NCBI RefSeq assembly: GCF_030867145.1
Contig: NC_134439.1
Coordinates: 5,617,379-5,681,378 of the forward strand
From: Opisthocomus hoazin
Lineage: Eukaryota > Chordata > Aves > Opisthocomiformes > Opisthocomidae
Direction: 5' to 3'
Length of the DNA stretch: 64,000 nt
Of the stretch, positions 48,601-61,900 are shown piece after piece. Each line of letters starts with the position of its first letter. Within the stretch, counting starts at the first letter, position 1. A program made the translations under genes and the position numbers. The notes under the pieces were generated by a model. It did not search any database. It was not told the DNA's origin and worked only from the letters and a program-made list of their open reading frames with translations.

Positions 48601-51600
48601 AGTAAGCCAGATCCTGAAACTTTCTTTCCCAGCTAATTCCACATCCACCTGGCAAGCCTCTGCCTTTTTGCCTGACGGATTAAATATTATTCTATCGCAT
48701 GTGTAAGAGTCTTGCAAATATCAAAGGAATGACTACATATAGGAACGTATATTTTGGTTGTTATGAAATTTGCCTTTTCCAAACTGCTTTGGAGAGTTCA
48801 CAGGTGTGGTGGTTGTTTTTCAGATGGAGGGGACACTTTCCGAGCAAACCTGCCTGTGTCGGCGGCAGGACTGGATCTGCCCCAGCAACAGCAGGGCAGG
48901 AGGCCACCAGTCCTCCACCCATCGGAAGCGCTCCCAGAAACAATTCTGAAGAACTCCATTTCCAGCTTATTTGAAGCTCGGCATTTCGGTGTCATGGGGC
49001 CAACGGGAATGCAGGTGCCTGACCATTCCGTACCGGCTCCGTATCAAACTGGCTCTGTATCAGCTTCCAGTCACAACCAACATCAACTAAATTTCAAGTG
49101 CATTCATTATTTTTACTGCCCCTGCTAAGAAAAGCAAACCGCTGAACACAGAGATTTCCTTAGAACTCGGATTCCATTATCTAAAGCTGATGGGGTAGGA
49201 AAAAAGGGGACACCTCAAAGTGAAGATCCACCTGGCCAAGGCTGCTACATCTAATCATGATCAACGCAAGGTGATTAGGGAGGCAATTTGAAAAAAGGAC
49301 AGGTAAAAAACAAACTATCCCCCAACCACACCCCCTTCCTCCGCGCCCCCAACAATCTGCAGCGTGGAGTTGTTTCAGAAGTGATTTCAAAACATGAATT
49401 AACCCTTTAATCTCAAGGCTAAGAGAACATTGCACCCATCACTTGCGTATCCTCTACTCAAGACCAAGTAATTTACATTCCTTTGATACATTTTTCTCCA
49501 TAAGCCGCTGCCTCAGTTCACACTTGAGCAGGAAGCAGCCCCTGCAGCACAGGCAGCCGCCGTCCCGAGCCCGATCACCTGAAATTCAAGCGAGCAGCTT
49601 GGGCACAGCAGTAAGACCACTCGCCTTGCAGCCTGGCTGCATCAACCCATGTTTTATCAGACCAGCGTTCCACCTTCGCAGGAATCAAGCTCCTGCTTCT
49701 TTAACGGGGCATCATTATGGCAAGGCAGTGCCTCGGATGCAGCACGGCCAGCCTGTCTGCGAGAGACACCCAAAGTGAGTCTGCAAGAAGTACCGCTTCC
49801 GAAAGTTTACCTGAAACTCTGAAGAACAAGAGAAGGGCAAGATAACGCCAAGACACATCGTTTATTTTGGAACAGCTCTGCTGCCTCCTGGGCAGGGGGA
49901 TGCTCACTGGAGAAAGCTTTGTGTGGTTTTGTTGGAGGGGGGACAGGGAGGCAAACTGAAGGCAAAAGGACAAGGTTATTTACTTGTAAACGCCAAGATT
50001 AAAGCCAGGTACTAGCGCGGTATCAAAGAATTAAGTTAAAGGAGCAATGGAAAGAACATCTCAAGTTGGAAGGGACCCATAAGGATCATTGAGTCCAACT
50101 CAGGACCACCCACCACTAAACCACAGGACTAAGAGCGTTGTCCAGATGCTCCTTGAACTCGGGCAGGCTTGGTGCCCCGAGCACTTCCCTAGGAGCCTGT
50201 TCCAGTGACCGCCCACCCTCTTCGCGAAGAGGTGGGCACATGCAGTAAGTTTAATCGTTAAGGAAACCTTTCTGTTCCAGACATGGAAGGAGATTTTCAC
50301 CCCAATGTTTCTGTGAGCCAGAATCCATGCAGATTTTTGTCATCACTCAGTCACCAGGACTCATCCAGGCAGGACTATCTCATTACACCTGACAGTGATA
50401 CAAGAGACATGAGGCAAACTCCTCCTGCTGCTGGGAGAACTTGTATTGCTTTTATTTCCGTTACAAGCCTGTACTCGGAATAAAGGACCCCGCTATTATC
50501 TACATAGTTTAGGTCTTATGGAAGATTTGACACAGAAACCAGTGAAACCGCCCGAGAGGGAAGAAAGAATGTATCAAGGTTTCTTCAGACGTGTTTAACT
50601 TCAGCAGATACAGCAGAGTCCCCGTTAAAAGCTAGCTGCTGTGTCCTTGGTGTCCCTCACGTGTGCCAGGACACTGCCCTCAGCAGCCCCAGCGAATACG
50701 CTCAGTTCTTATGGGCAATGTCCTCACTAGTCATCACCTGAGCCCCATCTCCTCTCTCTCCTCATCCGCGATAACTCTTGCTGTTCTTGTCCTGACTCTC
50801 TCCTGAGCATCTGTTTGGCTCCAATGGAAAAAGACTTCATATTAAGTGGGCAAATCCCAAACTTACTTTCACGAAGAATTAAAATCAACTTTCTTTGCAT
50901 GCACAAAAGACCAGGACTAGTCAGTCTGCTGGGACTATTCAGTTTGTTCGCTGACCACAAGCTTGTTATTTTTGTCACTCTCCTTCAACTGCTTGCATGT
51001 CATTTGCATTGTTTAAAGTCAAAACAAGATCACCTCAGCTTGCAGCGACGGTACCTCTCATTTCATACATCACCAGTCATGCTGGAATCACAACTTTGCA
51101 TGTTATTTTGTCAATGTGCAAGAAGCAGAAGAGAAACCAGCTTACTCTTCTGAAATCACCATTGGCTCTGCAGTGCTGACAGCAGGAAAAACCATCAGTC
51201 AAGTTCACAGCTATGACTCAGGACAAAGAGAATTCCTCTTTTGGTCTCTTTTCTGTAGCCACACGAGCCCTAGGGATATCAACTCATCTGATACTGTTTG
51301 AGAGCACTGCACCTCCGCTAACTACAAACTTGACCATTTCTGGTGTGCGTCCCTGCCCTGGCTCATCGTGGTTGGCAGCAGCAGCGTTTGCACACTACTA
51401 TTCCCTCAATTTTTCAGGTGTTTTATAGAAACAATGGAAATATTCACAACTATTTTCCCTTTCCTTTACCTTCCAGATTCTGTCCTGCTAAGTTCTTCAG
51501 CGCTTGACTACAATCTTTATGCAGATTACACAAGGTCTACTTACGATCAGTGCGGTATGTGCTCATGCAGCTGCCCTAAGACCTAGCACTGACAGCAGAG

Positions 51601-51719
51601 GAGGAGAAGGCTGAGAACAAGACACCATCGACACGCGACCTCTGTTGTCCCCTCAGAGGTTTAGGTCCTTTGAAAGCAGCAACACTCTTTCAGGCTTCAG
51701 ACAGAACACAAAATCAGGA
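45661..51719. other. Intergenic DNA between KPNB1 and NPEPPS
   Basis: About 6 kb of moderate GC content. Apart from one old CR1 fragment I see no conserved coding segment, RNA gene or tandem array. Open frames here are short and carry no recognisable domain. Confidence 0.5.
50055..50232 (-). mobile_element. Old CR1 fragment
   Basis: The + strand reads AAGTTGGAAGGGACCCATAA and GATCATTGAGTCCAACTCAG, then a CCAGATGCTCCTTGAACTC segment. It is the reverse complement of a degraded CR1 3' end like that at 18.7 kb. Confidence 0.85.
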
Positions 51720-52957
51720 CATGAATTTCACATTGACATTTTTATTAACGCCAACTGTTTTAAATTTTTTTTTTTTAAACAATAGCACAAAAATGTTTCA
51801 GGGAAGCAGTCTTGACAGTTAGTCTGATGACCTTCTGAAATACAGTTAAGCCACACCAAATACGAATTCCTGTTAAAGAAAAAAAAAAAAATGGAACTCC
51901 AACCTTTGTATTAGAGGGTGTTGTGTCTGGTTAGTAGACCACGCTGCTTTGTGAAGTAAATGATGGCACACAGCTTAGACTTCATCATCACGCCAGTCAT
52001 CACTAATTTAAGGCTTCTGAATCAAATTACCATCAACATCACAGAAAGGAACGAAAAGCTAGTGTTGCTACGGCCATGAGGAGATCAAACAAGCTGGATC
52101 TTTTAGACAAGTAACGGTGTCTTGAGTAGAAGAGACCTGCCCTAACAGCAGCCAGGAGAACCAGTCACGCAGCAGCTGTCTCCTCGTTTGCATGCATTTT
52201 GAGGGTGCAATTTAGTAAGAAAAAAAAATTGCATTAATCTTTCTCTTATTTAATGTGGCTATGAAAGATGTTTCCTTACAATTCCATTATCTCTAAGAAG
52301 GACATCAGCAAGTGGAACCAAGGAGGAAAACCGAGGAGCAACAGAACATTTTTCTTTTTGCTGAGAGGTAACACAAAAGGGAGGGAACCTACTATCCTTG
52401 GATTGGGGGGGGTTGCAGGACCATCTCCCCAAAACCTTGTACTTAGGGTGATGCACAGACTCTACGTTATGCCTGCTACCTGCCTTTCCGAGTGACCTGT
52501 TCCACACACCGCTCAGAGGCTTTAACCCATTCTTGCCCCAGACTCTCCACAAAATTCCACTGACCTAGAAACCACTGGTTTCCTTTTTTTGGGGGAGGGC
52601 TGGGGGAGGGTGTAAAAAACAGAACATCTGTCAATAAGAGTGTCAGGAGGGGGGTGTTAAATATTTTAACCACTGACAAGGCTGGAGGAAGTTTCACAGT
52701 TTTGTTATGCTCTATTTTATTACTATCATATTTACAGATTTTTCTCTCTCTTTTTTTTTTTTTTTGCTGAATTGCTGATAATTTTAACAGAATTTAAATC
52801 CGGAGTGTGAGCAGGAACCAGTTAACTACATTCATGGTCCAATCCCCGTTGGTTTGAGAAAAAGACTCCAAATTCTTGGCATATGAATCAGCTGTTGGGT
52901 AGCTCCTCCCTCTCCCCATGAGGCGGCAGCAGGACTGCAGCAGTGGCATGCACAGAT
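51720..52957 (-). other. NPEPPS: NPEPPS 3' UTR with two polyadenylation candidates
   Basis: AT-rich sequence follows the stop codon. Minus-strand AATAAA lies at 52721-52716, 237 nt after the stop, and at 51746-51741. The distal one, followed by the local rise in GC, is taken as the end of the longer transcript. Confidence 0.55.
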
Positions 52958-55900
52958 TCACACCATGGCTGGTGGGGCCTTGCGCTGCAGAAAATACTGG
53001 TGGATGTTCTCGGCGTCCCGCTTCAGCCAAGCTGCATTCAGCAGAATATTTTCACAGCACTGCTGGACAGTGCGTTCTGCCGATGGAGCTGGGTGGCTCT
53101 CAAAGAAGGCCTGTATGAAAAGCACACAACCATCCATAAGGGTAGAAACAGACAAGTTTGTATTTTTAAGTCGCCAAATTCCCTGGGTTATATAGAAATG
53201 GTTTTGTGAATTACGGTCATTGTCTGACTACAGTTCACGCTATCTGCTCCCACCGACGTCAGACCCTGAAAAATTGGCAGGGTGCTTGCCGAGTTTGCAA
53301 CACGTGTAATCCTGAGTACAGAGTGGGAACAGCAAAATGCCAAAATGCCTCCACTGCTCTGCTAAAGGAAAGCCCGGGCAGCATCTCTGTGAACTCGCCC
53401 GAACGCTGCCTCCTGTCCCCTCTTGTCCCTGCTGCCAGGGACAGCAAGCGGCACTTCAAGAGATGAATTCTGTCTCTCACTGGGAGGCAACAAATGAGCA
53501 GCGAATGAAGTGTGTATTTCTGGACACTTGGAAGAAGACACTAACGGAAGCCCAAGGCCATTTTGCAAAAGTGTTTGTCCAGGTATCCGATTTCTTCGCA
53601 CTCCACCTAGGCCTCTTTCCAAGCTGCACAATGACCTCCAAGCACCAGCAGCACTCAAGAGTTTTGCTGAATATTCTCACATCTCTTCCTCCAGAATCAA
53701 CAATGTCGATCTCCTGCTGGCTGAAAAAACTGCCCCAGAGGCCGCTGTGACTTTACACTTTACAATTGGTTAAAGGGCAGAACAAGCTGGTGTAGCCAGA
53801 AGTCATCCCTCTTCTTCATACCAGCGGGCTTCTCCCAGCATTTGGCAGATCACCTCACGTTAATGTACACTGCAAGGTGACATCAAGACTCGGACACATG
53901 AAGTACTCCAGCTAAAAGCTAGGTATGCTGTCTAGGGAAGTTCTCTGGGACAGTAGTTATGGTTTAGTTACGGATGATTGTTCTGGTAAATGTTGTGGTA
54001 AGTGTTCTTTAAGAAAAAAACTAGCTATAGCACAGGATTTCTCTGTAAAAACCACTTATGCTACTAAATCTTTTCTAAGAAGAGATCATTAGATGATAAA
54101 AAAAAAGATAGACAGAGCTCATGACTCAGCATATCTTTGAAATAAGAACTCCTCCTGGGTGTTTTCCTAACAGGAAAGTGGTACGTAAGGGCCATATTTT
54201 CAAGTTTCTTCTCCCAGTAAGGAGTCTCTGTAAAAGGGTGGGCAAAGAGTAAATAATAAAACCTACACACCTTTTTAAAACGCTACCACGACCAGCACCT
54301 ACACCCCCAAGTCAGAGGGGATGCTTGAGTCCAGTAGCAAAATCACATCACCTCGAGCCACCAGTTTGCAGACAGACTCTCTGCAAACACATTTATCTGC
54401 CTTGGGTCAAATACTTGCTCTTCGTACACAGCACAAATGATCACATGAAACTTGGACCACAGCGAGGAATTTAGCCAGTTTCTGCCATGTTAATTCCCCC
54501 AGAAGTCCCTGGGTGCTAACGCAGTCAGCCCGAAATGTGCCGTATCAGTCTGGGGAGGAACAAGGTGCTGGTGCAAGCCTCAGCTTACTACAGAGGTGTA
54601 GCAACTACAAATGGTGCTAGAATTATCTTTAAAGGTTGTCTTTTGGGGCATCTCAAAACCACTGCCACAAACTGTGCTGGATTTTATAAAAAGTTTAAAT
54701 GAGTGAAGCTAATGAAATAGAAATGACTAGAAGTTGGCCATTACTTTGTGAAAATGCTAATTTAAGACATTTCAATAAAATAACTCAACCTGAAGCAGTG
54801 CATTTCGGGGACTAGGCAAAAGTCAGACTAGTCAGAGGTAGAGCCACAGTTCAAAACCAGAAACTGCCTAGAAACTCACGGCTCTTCCATCGGGTGCCTA
54901 GAGTCTAGAGCATGCAACGTTTGTCACAGATGAAGTTAATCACTTCTCTAATTAAAATTTCTTACCTTAACTTCTGCAGCCATTTTATCATTTGCAAATC
55001 CGTCCACTGTTAGCTGAAGGAAAAAATATTAACCAAGGGTAAGCATTTAGCATTTCAGAAATAACAGTTAAGTTTAGTCACATATGCGCCCAGGACTTTT
55101 CTCACAGCTGCACATACCTTTATTAGTCTGGATATTAAGAATCCACCTTGGTATCGATTATAAAGTTCCTCCCAGTTGTCCCTTACAAATTTCCAAGCAG
55201 CTTTCCTCCCCTGCTTGCTGCCTCCAGCTACTCCACCAATGACTGATACCGTGTCCTGGGGACGTACCTCTTCCTGAAGATGAAAGCGTAGACAAATATT
55301 CAGGATTGTTTCAACAAATACAGCATGTTGGCTTTATGCATTTCTACGCTGAATCTGTCCACAATAGCTCCCCCCCTCCAAACTTTACGATACAACTCAA
55401 AGACTTAAGGAAGCAGCAGCTTTTCGAGTAACTTACTGAAAGTGCAAAGGTGAGAACTTTTTGAATCAGTTCTGGCTGAGAGATGGCTCCAAGGACTCGT
55501 TCAATTCGGTTCTTCTCCTCCTGCATGTCTGCTTGCTTGTGAAGCTTCAAAGCCAAAATGAGTAATATTAGCACACGGTATTAAATGCTGACTTCTTACC
55601 TAGCTCTGCTGAACTCGCTGTGTACATCAGAGCTGCCAGATTAGCCTTCCAGCCTAATATGTGACAAATTGAACTTGCTTGTGAATCATCCTGCAGCAAT
55701 CCACATTACGGACCTCATTACACATACATCAGCAGGAAGCACTATTAGTAATAAACTGATCTCCGCCACTGTTTATATAAGGTCAGATAGGCCCGTGCCC
55801 CCAGGCAATGAGAAATAATCCCAAAAGGAGAAGCACCACTCCACTAGGTAGCAATTCCACACTGCACAGCTACCATGGACCACTGCCGCGAAACCCGAGT

Positions 55901-58900
55901 GCTCACAGCTGCTGTAAAACATCGGGCCGAGCCTGCGTGCAGACATCTGCATCTTAGAGGAACTTGCAGGGTGGAGTATTTAGTTTTTCATTGCATGAGC
56001 TGGCAGTGTTAACAACGGAGTGTGCACTCACCTTCAGCATAGTGTCTAAAGTAGTACTATCTCCATGCTTCAGAATAGTTACATATACCTAAGATAGAGC
56101 ATAAAGAAAGAAGGTCCTTCAAAAACCACATTTTTACAAATGCAACAATCAATTTCTACATATTTGGGTTAGATTTCAGACAAGTGAACAGATCTGGAAG
56201 ATACTGGCACTGATGCCTTCTATGTTTTGAGACTGGATTTTAAAGACTCATCAACTCCTTTACCTCTTCCTCAGTTTCAGTATAATTTTGGTAATTTCAA
56301 CCACAGCAAAACTCCAAAACAAGAAATCTTTGTACCACACAACACCTATCTCGTAAATACTTCACACACACTCAGTCCATATCCACTTGGAGCTCTGCAC
56401 GGCCGAGCCGACACCTGCAGAGCTCTTCCACAATCCCGGCAGTTTACCACAGTGCTTTTAAACCTGGAGGATGCAGGCTGGCCATGGATGGATGCAAAGG
56501 AGTAGAAGTCGGCTCAGGTTCAGCACTGCACTTGAAAAGTCTTCAAAACCCCAAACGCAACACAGTCTAGAGACCAGAGTTGTTCTGTGGCAGTCAATGT
56601 GGGTACAGCTGAGCTTATTAGTTATGAGTAAGTATTGGCCATGACAGATGAGGCTTACTTGATTCAAGAAACACAGGGATGTTTGTACCATGCTCCCCAG
56701 TATCATTTCTTCACAACTGGACTTATCCAAGCTCCCACCACTTCTGCCAAAACCAGTCAGTCTCATACCTTGACACTGGTTTCCTCTAGCTTCCCTATTC
56801 TTGGAAATACAAGAGTTCACTGCACACAGTGCTAAGTGAGTGGGACCAGTCTTTTGGGAACCAAAATTTACAGTAACCTACAGGACTCCTCAGATCAGCT
56901 GACAGCACATGTTTTCCTTCCACGTGGTCCTTAAATCGGCGTCGAGCTTCTTCTAATGTTGCCTTGTGCCCAGCTTTTCCTAGTTTGCCCAAGACCAGAC
57001 CTCTCAGAAGGGCATCTAGATGACCTAATGAGTGAGCAGGAGGAAAAAAAATAATTATTTGGAGACACAATTCAGCAATTAAGCGTTCTTCCACCTAGAG
57101 TGATCAGGGCAGAGCTGGATAACAATCCTTCCACAAGCTTGAGGATATCTAAAGAAACTAGGCCTTTTCTCACTCTCCTTGGTGCCAGCTGGAGAATACA
57201 TTGCTTTTTTTATGGCAAGAGGGTCAGAAGATGAGTCCAGCCCAAATACAACAGGCTAAGCCTGCAACCTGAGCTGAGTCAGCAATATTAACCATTTGTG
57301 TCTACAAGAGGACTGACTACGACGAGTAAACATGCACGTACATGGCTTTCCATCCTTGTAGTCTAATCAGTTTCATGCACTGCAGTAGATGCAAAGCTAA
57401 AGCAGAGAACTTTTATCAGTCAGGGACCAGGTAGGGAAAAATGTTACCATTTTAACTTGTGCCTGATAACAGAGGGTTGTTTTGGGGGTTGTGTTTGTCT
57501 GTCTGTTTTTAAGCATAAAAATACCCCTGAATGCCTACTTCAGACTCCTCTTCCTCCCTCCTCTCCCCTTTCCCAAACTCCTGACGGCTTATTCACACAC
57601 GACTTTTCCAAAACCACTACTGGATTTCACAGCATAAGTTTCCTACCCTCTCCAGGTTTGGGGTCCCATCCCAGTCTCTCCCCTATTGGTGAAAAGACGT
57701 CTTTCACGAACACCTGGATTTCCTCATAGAAGTCTGTGTGGGACAAGAGAGTTGAGAGAATCCCCAGGTTACAGCTGAGGTCGCTCCACACAGTATAATT
57801 GGGCTCATTCACAAAAGCTTCCATGACTTTTAGAACCTCTACAGTGCTAATGATTCCAGCTCGGGCCTGGGAGAGGAAAAGACACAGATTAATCTTAGTT
57901 CCAGACAGAATTAAGACGTTTAATAGCTCATCACACTATTTTACAGTCTTCCCTGTTCAGCTGGCACAGCCTGCACATAAACTCTATTTTCTCTGTTGCG
58001 GGGTTCTGCCAAGGTGAGTTATCACTAGTCAAAGCACCTTAGCTGTCTGCTCACGGCACGCAATGCTTTTTATACACAGGTAAGCACTTTACAAGGAGAC
58101 AGCTATATAATTATAAGCACATTTTGCAAACAAGCAACAGACAAGGAGATTAAGTGACTTAACAAAATTGCAGCAATGCTGGCAAGAAAACCAAACCCCC
58201 AGAGTTATTCTCAGTCAGATACTACACCCACCAAAATCTTATTTTACTTAAAAACTGTAAAGATTTAGAGATTTAATTTCTGCTTTTCATTAAATGGAGA
58301 GTGTAAAACCGCAGAAGTAATTTTTGCTTCCTGCTTCCCGCGAATTAATACAAGAAGCACTGCCTTTCCACCTCTATCAGGAAAATTTTATATTAACTGC
58401 TTCACAGCATCATGAAAACACTTCTACGCTTAGTGCAGTTGATAATACCTACAGTAGGTATCTCCAACCAGATTGCTCAGATTTTTGTTAATCTGGAACC
58501 AGACCAGTAATTTATGGTACTGGAAAAGAGGTGAAGATCAATTTTTATTACCTAAGCTATATTCACCTATAAGAAAAACATGATTAAAGCTGAAACCAAA
58601 ATAGGAGTCTAACACAATGTTCCTACGTGCATTAGGTAAATTTTTTTGTCCCATTAGTCTTGTAACATCTGGGAAATGACTCGGGCTACAGTTTCAAACT
58701 CCTTCAACTAAGCCATGACCAGAGTTCCAAGCTTTGAAGCTGGAGAGGCAGGGTACCAAACCCACTTTTTTTAAAGTTTCCATATACTTGCTGACTAGCA
58801 AGAATCAGAAAGTACAGTCTGAAATACAGAGTACAGTAACTAATTGTTCAGAGCTAGCAACACCTGCTTTGGGGGTAATTCCTTGCTTCTGAACAGTAAG

Positions 58901-61900
58901 AATCCCCAACAGCCACCTCCTCCAGCGGAGGACAGTTATAACAAGCTCAACTGAATAACACAGATGGTGCTGACAATATTTGATAAAGTCATTGAGGGGA
59001 TCATTAAAATATCCTTATTTTGACGAGTTAAAAGAAAGCAAGCTCTCAAAACAATTTTGTAAAAAAAACCTACAGCCTAATACACCCTGACAGAGAGCAG
59101 TGCAGCAGGAGTTATGGACAGACTGCTTCCATAGGGTTTAAGTCTTATAATACAAGTTAGAACTTGTCAAGCTAATTAATAGCAAGATGTATGCAGTAAT
59201 CCCAAAGGCACTCTGCCTCCAGAACCTGAGACTGACTCTTCAGACCCCGATTTCTGCCGTTACTGTAGCTCTCGCTGTTAGACAGAATAGCAACGGGTTG
59301 CTTACCAGAGAGAAAAGATCATTCTGCAGGCCAAGCCTGTCCACAGGGGGTAGGGAGAGGTCTTTGATCGCTGGTATCAAACTCTCCAGCATGTCAGGGC
59401 TATACTGAGTACGGTAAAACCCTACTGTTCCAAGGTTTAACTGAAAAGTATCAAAAGAGTGAAAAATCAAAAGTTAAGAAACAAATAAGGAAATGCTTTT
59501 TATTTTTTGGACCACTAGAAATTTCTCAAAGCATGGCAGCTCAGACAAGTCAGTCACTATCATTTAAATAAAAAGAAAAAACAAATCATAAGTAAGTGAG
59601 AAAAGCTTTGAAAGAAGAAATGCTCAGTAAGAGGTACAGAAGATGAGAGCGAGCTGGCATAAGCAAACAGAGGCTAGAGTTAAAACTAGGAGCAAGGAGA
59701 AAAGAGAAACTTCCGTGGGCGAATCGTAACTCAAAGGGTAGTCATGCACCAAGAAGATAAAATGCAGGAGACTGCAGGTGCTAGAATCTTAACTTTTGTA
59801 ACCTCTCTCCCACAGCCTGCTCCACTCGATTTTGATCGAATAACTTTTTAAGAAAGGAGAGCAAAAGTACCTCTGCCCAGTGCAAAAGCAAGTCATGGTC
59901 AGTAAGCTTGATGAACTACGCTAGCTACACGCTACTGCCTGCTGGCATTTTAGCGTAGACGATCAAATATTGTGGTCGGTTGAACAACAGTACCTGACAT
60001 AAACCAAAAACCATTGCTGAGCTCATCAGGAAGCCACCCCCTTTGCTGCTGCTATGGTTTCGGTCAGTCCAGTTGCCAGTCCTCTGGACTACGGCACTAA
60101 CTAAAAACCTCACAGGCTGCCAGCCTCTGCAGCCAGCAGTCGCACAAATTCACCTTGGACTGAGCTGGACTGTTGCCTTCTCAGGCAGAAATATCAAACT
60201 TCACCCTCATTCAGACAGGGCATTTTCAGAGCTGTTCATTCACTTCACGCCCCTCTCTATTACCAGGGAGGACTCAGATGGATAGGGTGATTCAAGAGAA
60301 TATGCAGGCCTGGCAGCTGGAGTGCCCATGTTAGTTAAAGAGGAAGATTTGATTAATATTAAAAAAAGAGAGTAACCCTTAATGTTATTTCACAGAGTCA
60401 CCTCTAAGAGTACAGCTCTAGCTTAGAAAACACTACTCTTCAACCTCAGTAGTCCACACACAGCAGTAGTCCCAGCCAGTTGCTGTCTTTCAATTTTTAA
60501 ATTCCGTTTGACTGGTGTCTGCAGGAGACCGCAACGGTGAATTTTTTCACTTGCAGATTTGTACTTGTCTGGCAATAGCCAGTTGAAAACCTTCACACTA
60601 ATGAAAGATAAACAGGACTATTTTTGCTCAGGATGGACTTTAACTAAACTGCGGTTGCCATGGGATATGAAGAAAGCCACCTCATTTCAGCTCAAAAGCT
60701 GCCTCTAATTGCACACTGTTTTTCCAGGCTTGGACTCCTCACAGGTTCAAGTTTACATTGTCTGGACTACTCTGGGAAGGCAAAGGACTACACTAAGCAA
60801 GCACTACAGAGAGAGCCAATATTCAACAACAGCAGAGAGAGGCCCCTCCATAAGAAACACAAGATTACAAGGGGTGGGGGGCTCAGAGAGAAGAAGAAGA
60901 AGAAAATAAAATGCAAGGGAACAATACAGTGACAACCAAACTTAGTCTCAGTAATATGCTCTCCTTTGTGACAAAACTCACCTTCACCCACTGGTCTGGT
61001 TTGACGTCTTTCAAAACCAAGATGAGCTCCGGTTTGTCCATCAGTATTTGCATTTTGGCACAGGTGGGGTCATCACTTGTACAAATACTTATAGGGACCA
61101 TCCATGTGGGGAAATCCTCCCCTAAAAGAAGAAACAACAAAAAGGAAGGCCTAAGGAAAAAAAAAAAAAGCATGCATGCAACACTCAGAAACTCTGCCTG
61201 ATGTTCAAACAAGTTTCAACAGCAGTTTAAGCAAGACTACTTAAATTTAAACCTAAAAAGGCACAAATCTGAAGGCAAATGGCAGTTCTAGAGTTAAAAC
61301 CCAGGAATCTCTAAACCATCTTTCAAGCCAAACTTTTTAATTTCTATAAGCATGGAAGATAGGTGAAATCTGTGTCTTAAGATAGAGCTGGCTTCCATAT
61401 GAGGCTTTTTTATTCCAGCACTACTATAAACCCAGCAGCTTACACAGCTCCTCAGATGGCAGCACTGCCCTTAAACTGGATATCAGAAGAGAAGCATCTC
61501 GGAACGACAAGTGAACCAAAGACTGCAGATGAATGCCGTTCTCCATGCAAGAGGGACACAGAAACCAAGTGTGAGAGCATCCAGCCTTAGATTTTCTGAA
61601 GTTTTAACAAACCCTTAAACACCTGAATCCAAGCAGAGCACCTGCCTGCTCTGCAGTGCAGCTGTTTCATCTCTCAAAACTGCTGCCATTGTATGGAAAG
61701 CAACGAACAGTCCCTTCCTGCTCTTAGCACTCATCTTACCAGTATATGGTCCACTGGCACAGAATTTCTTCTGGACTAACTTCAACACTTTGTCGTCTTC
61801 TTGCTGAGGGGAAAAAAAAAGGAAAAGAGAAAAGAAAAAGAGAGTGAAAGAAAGGAATTATCAGAACATTTAATCTCAGCTTCTGTATATCACAATACAC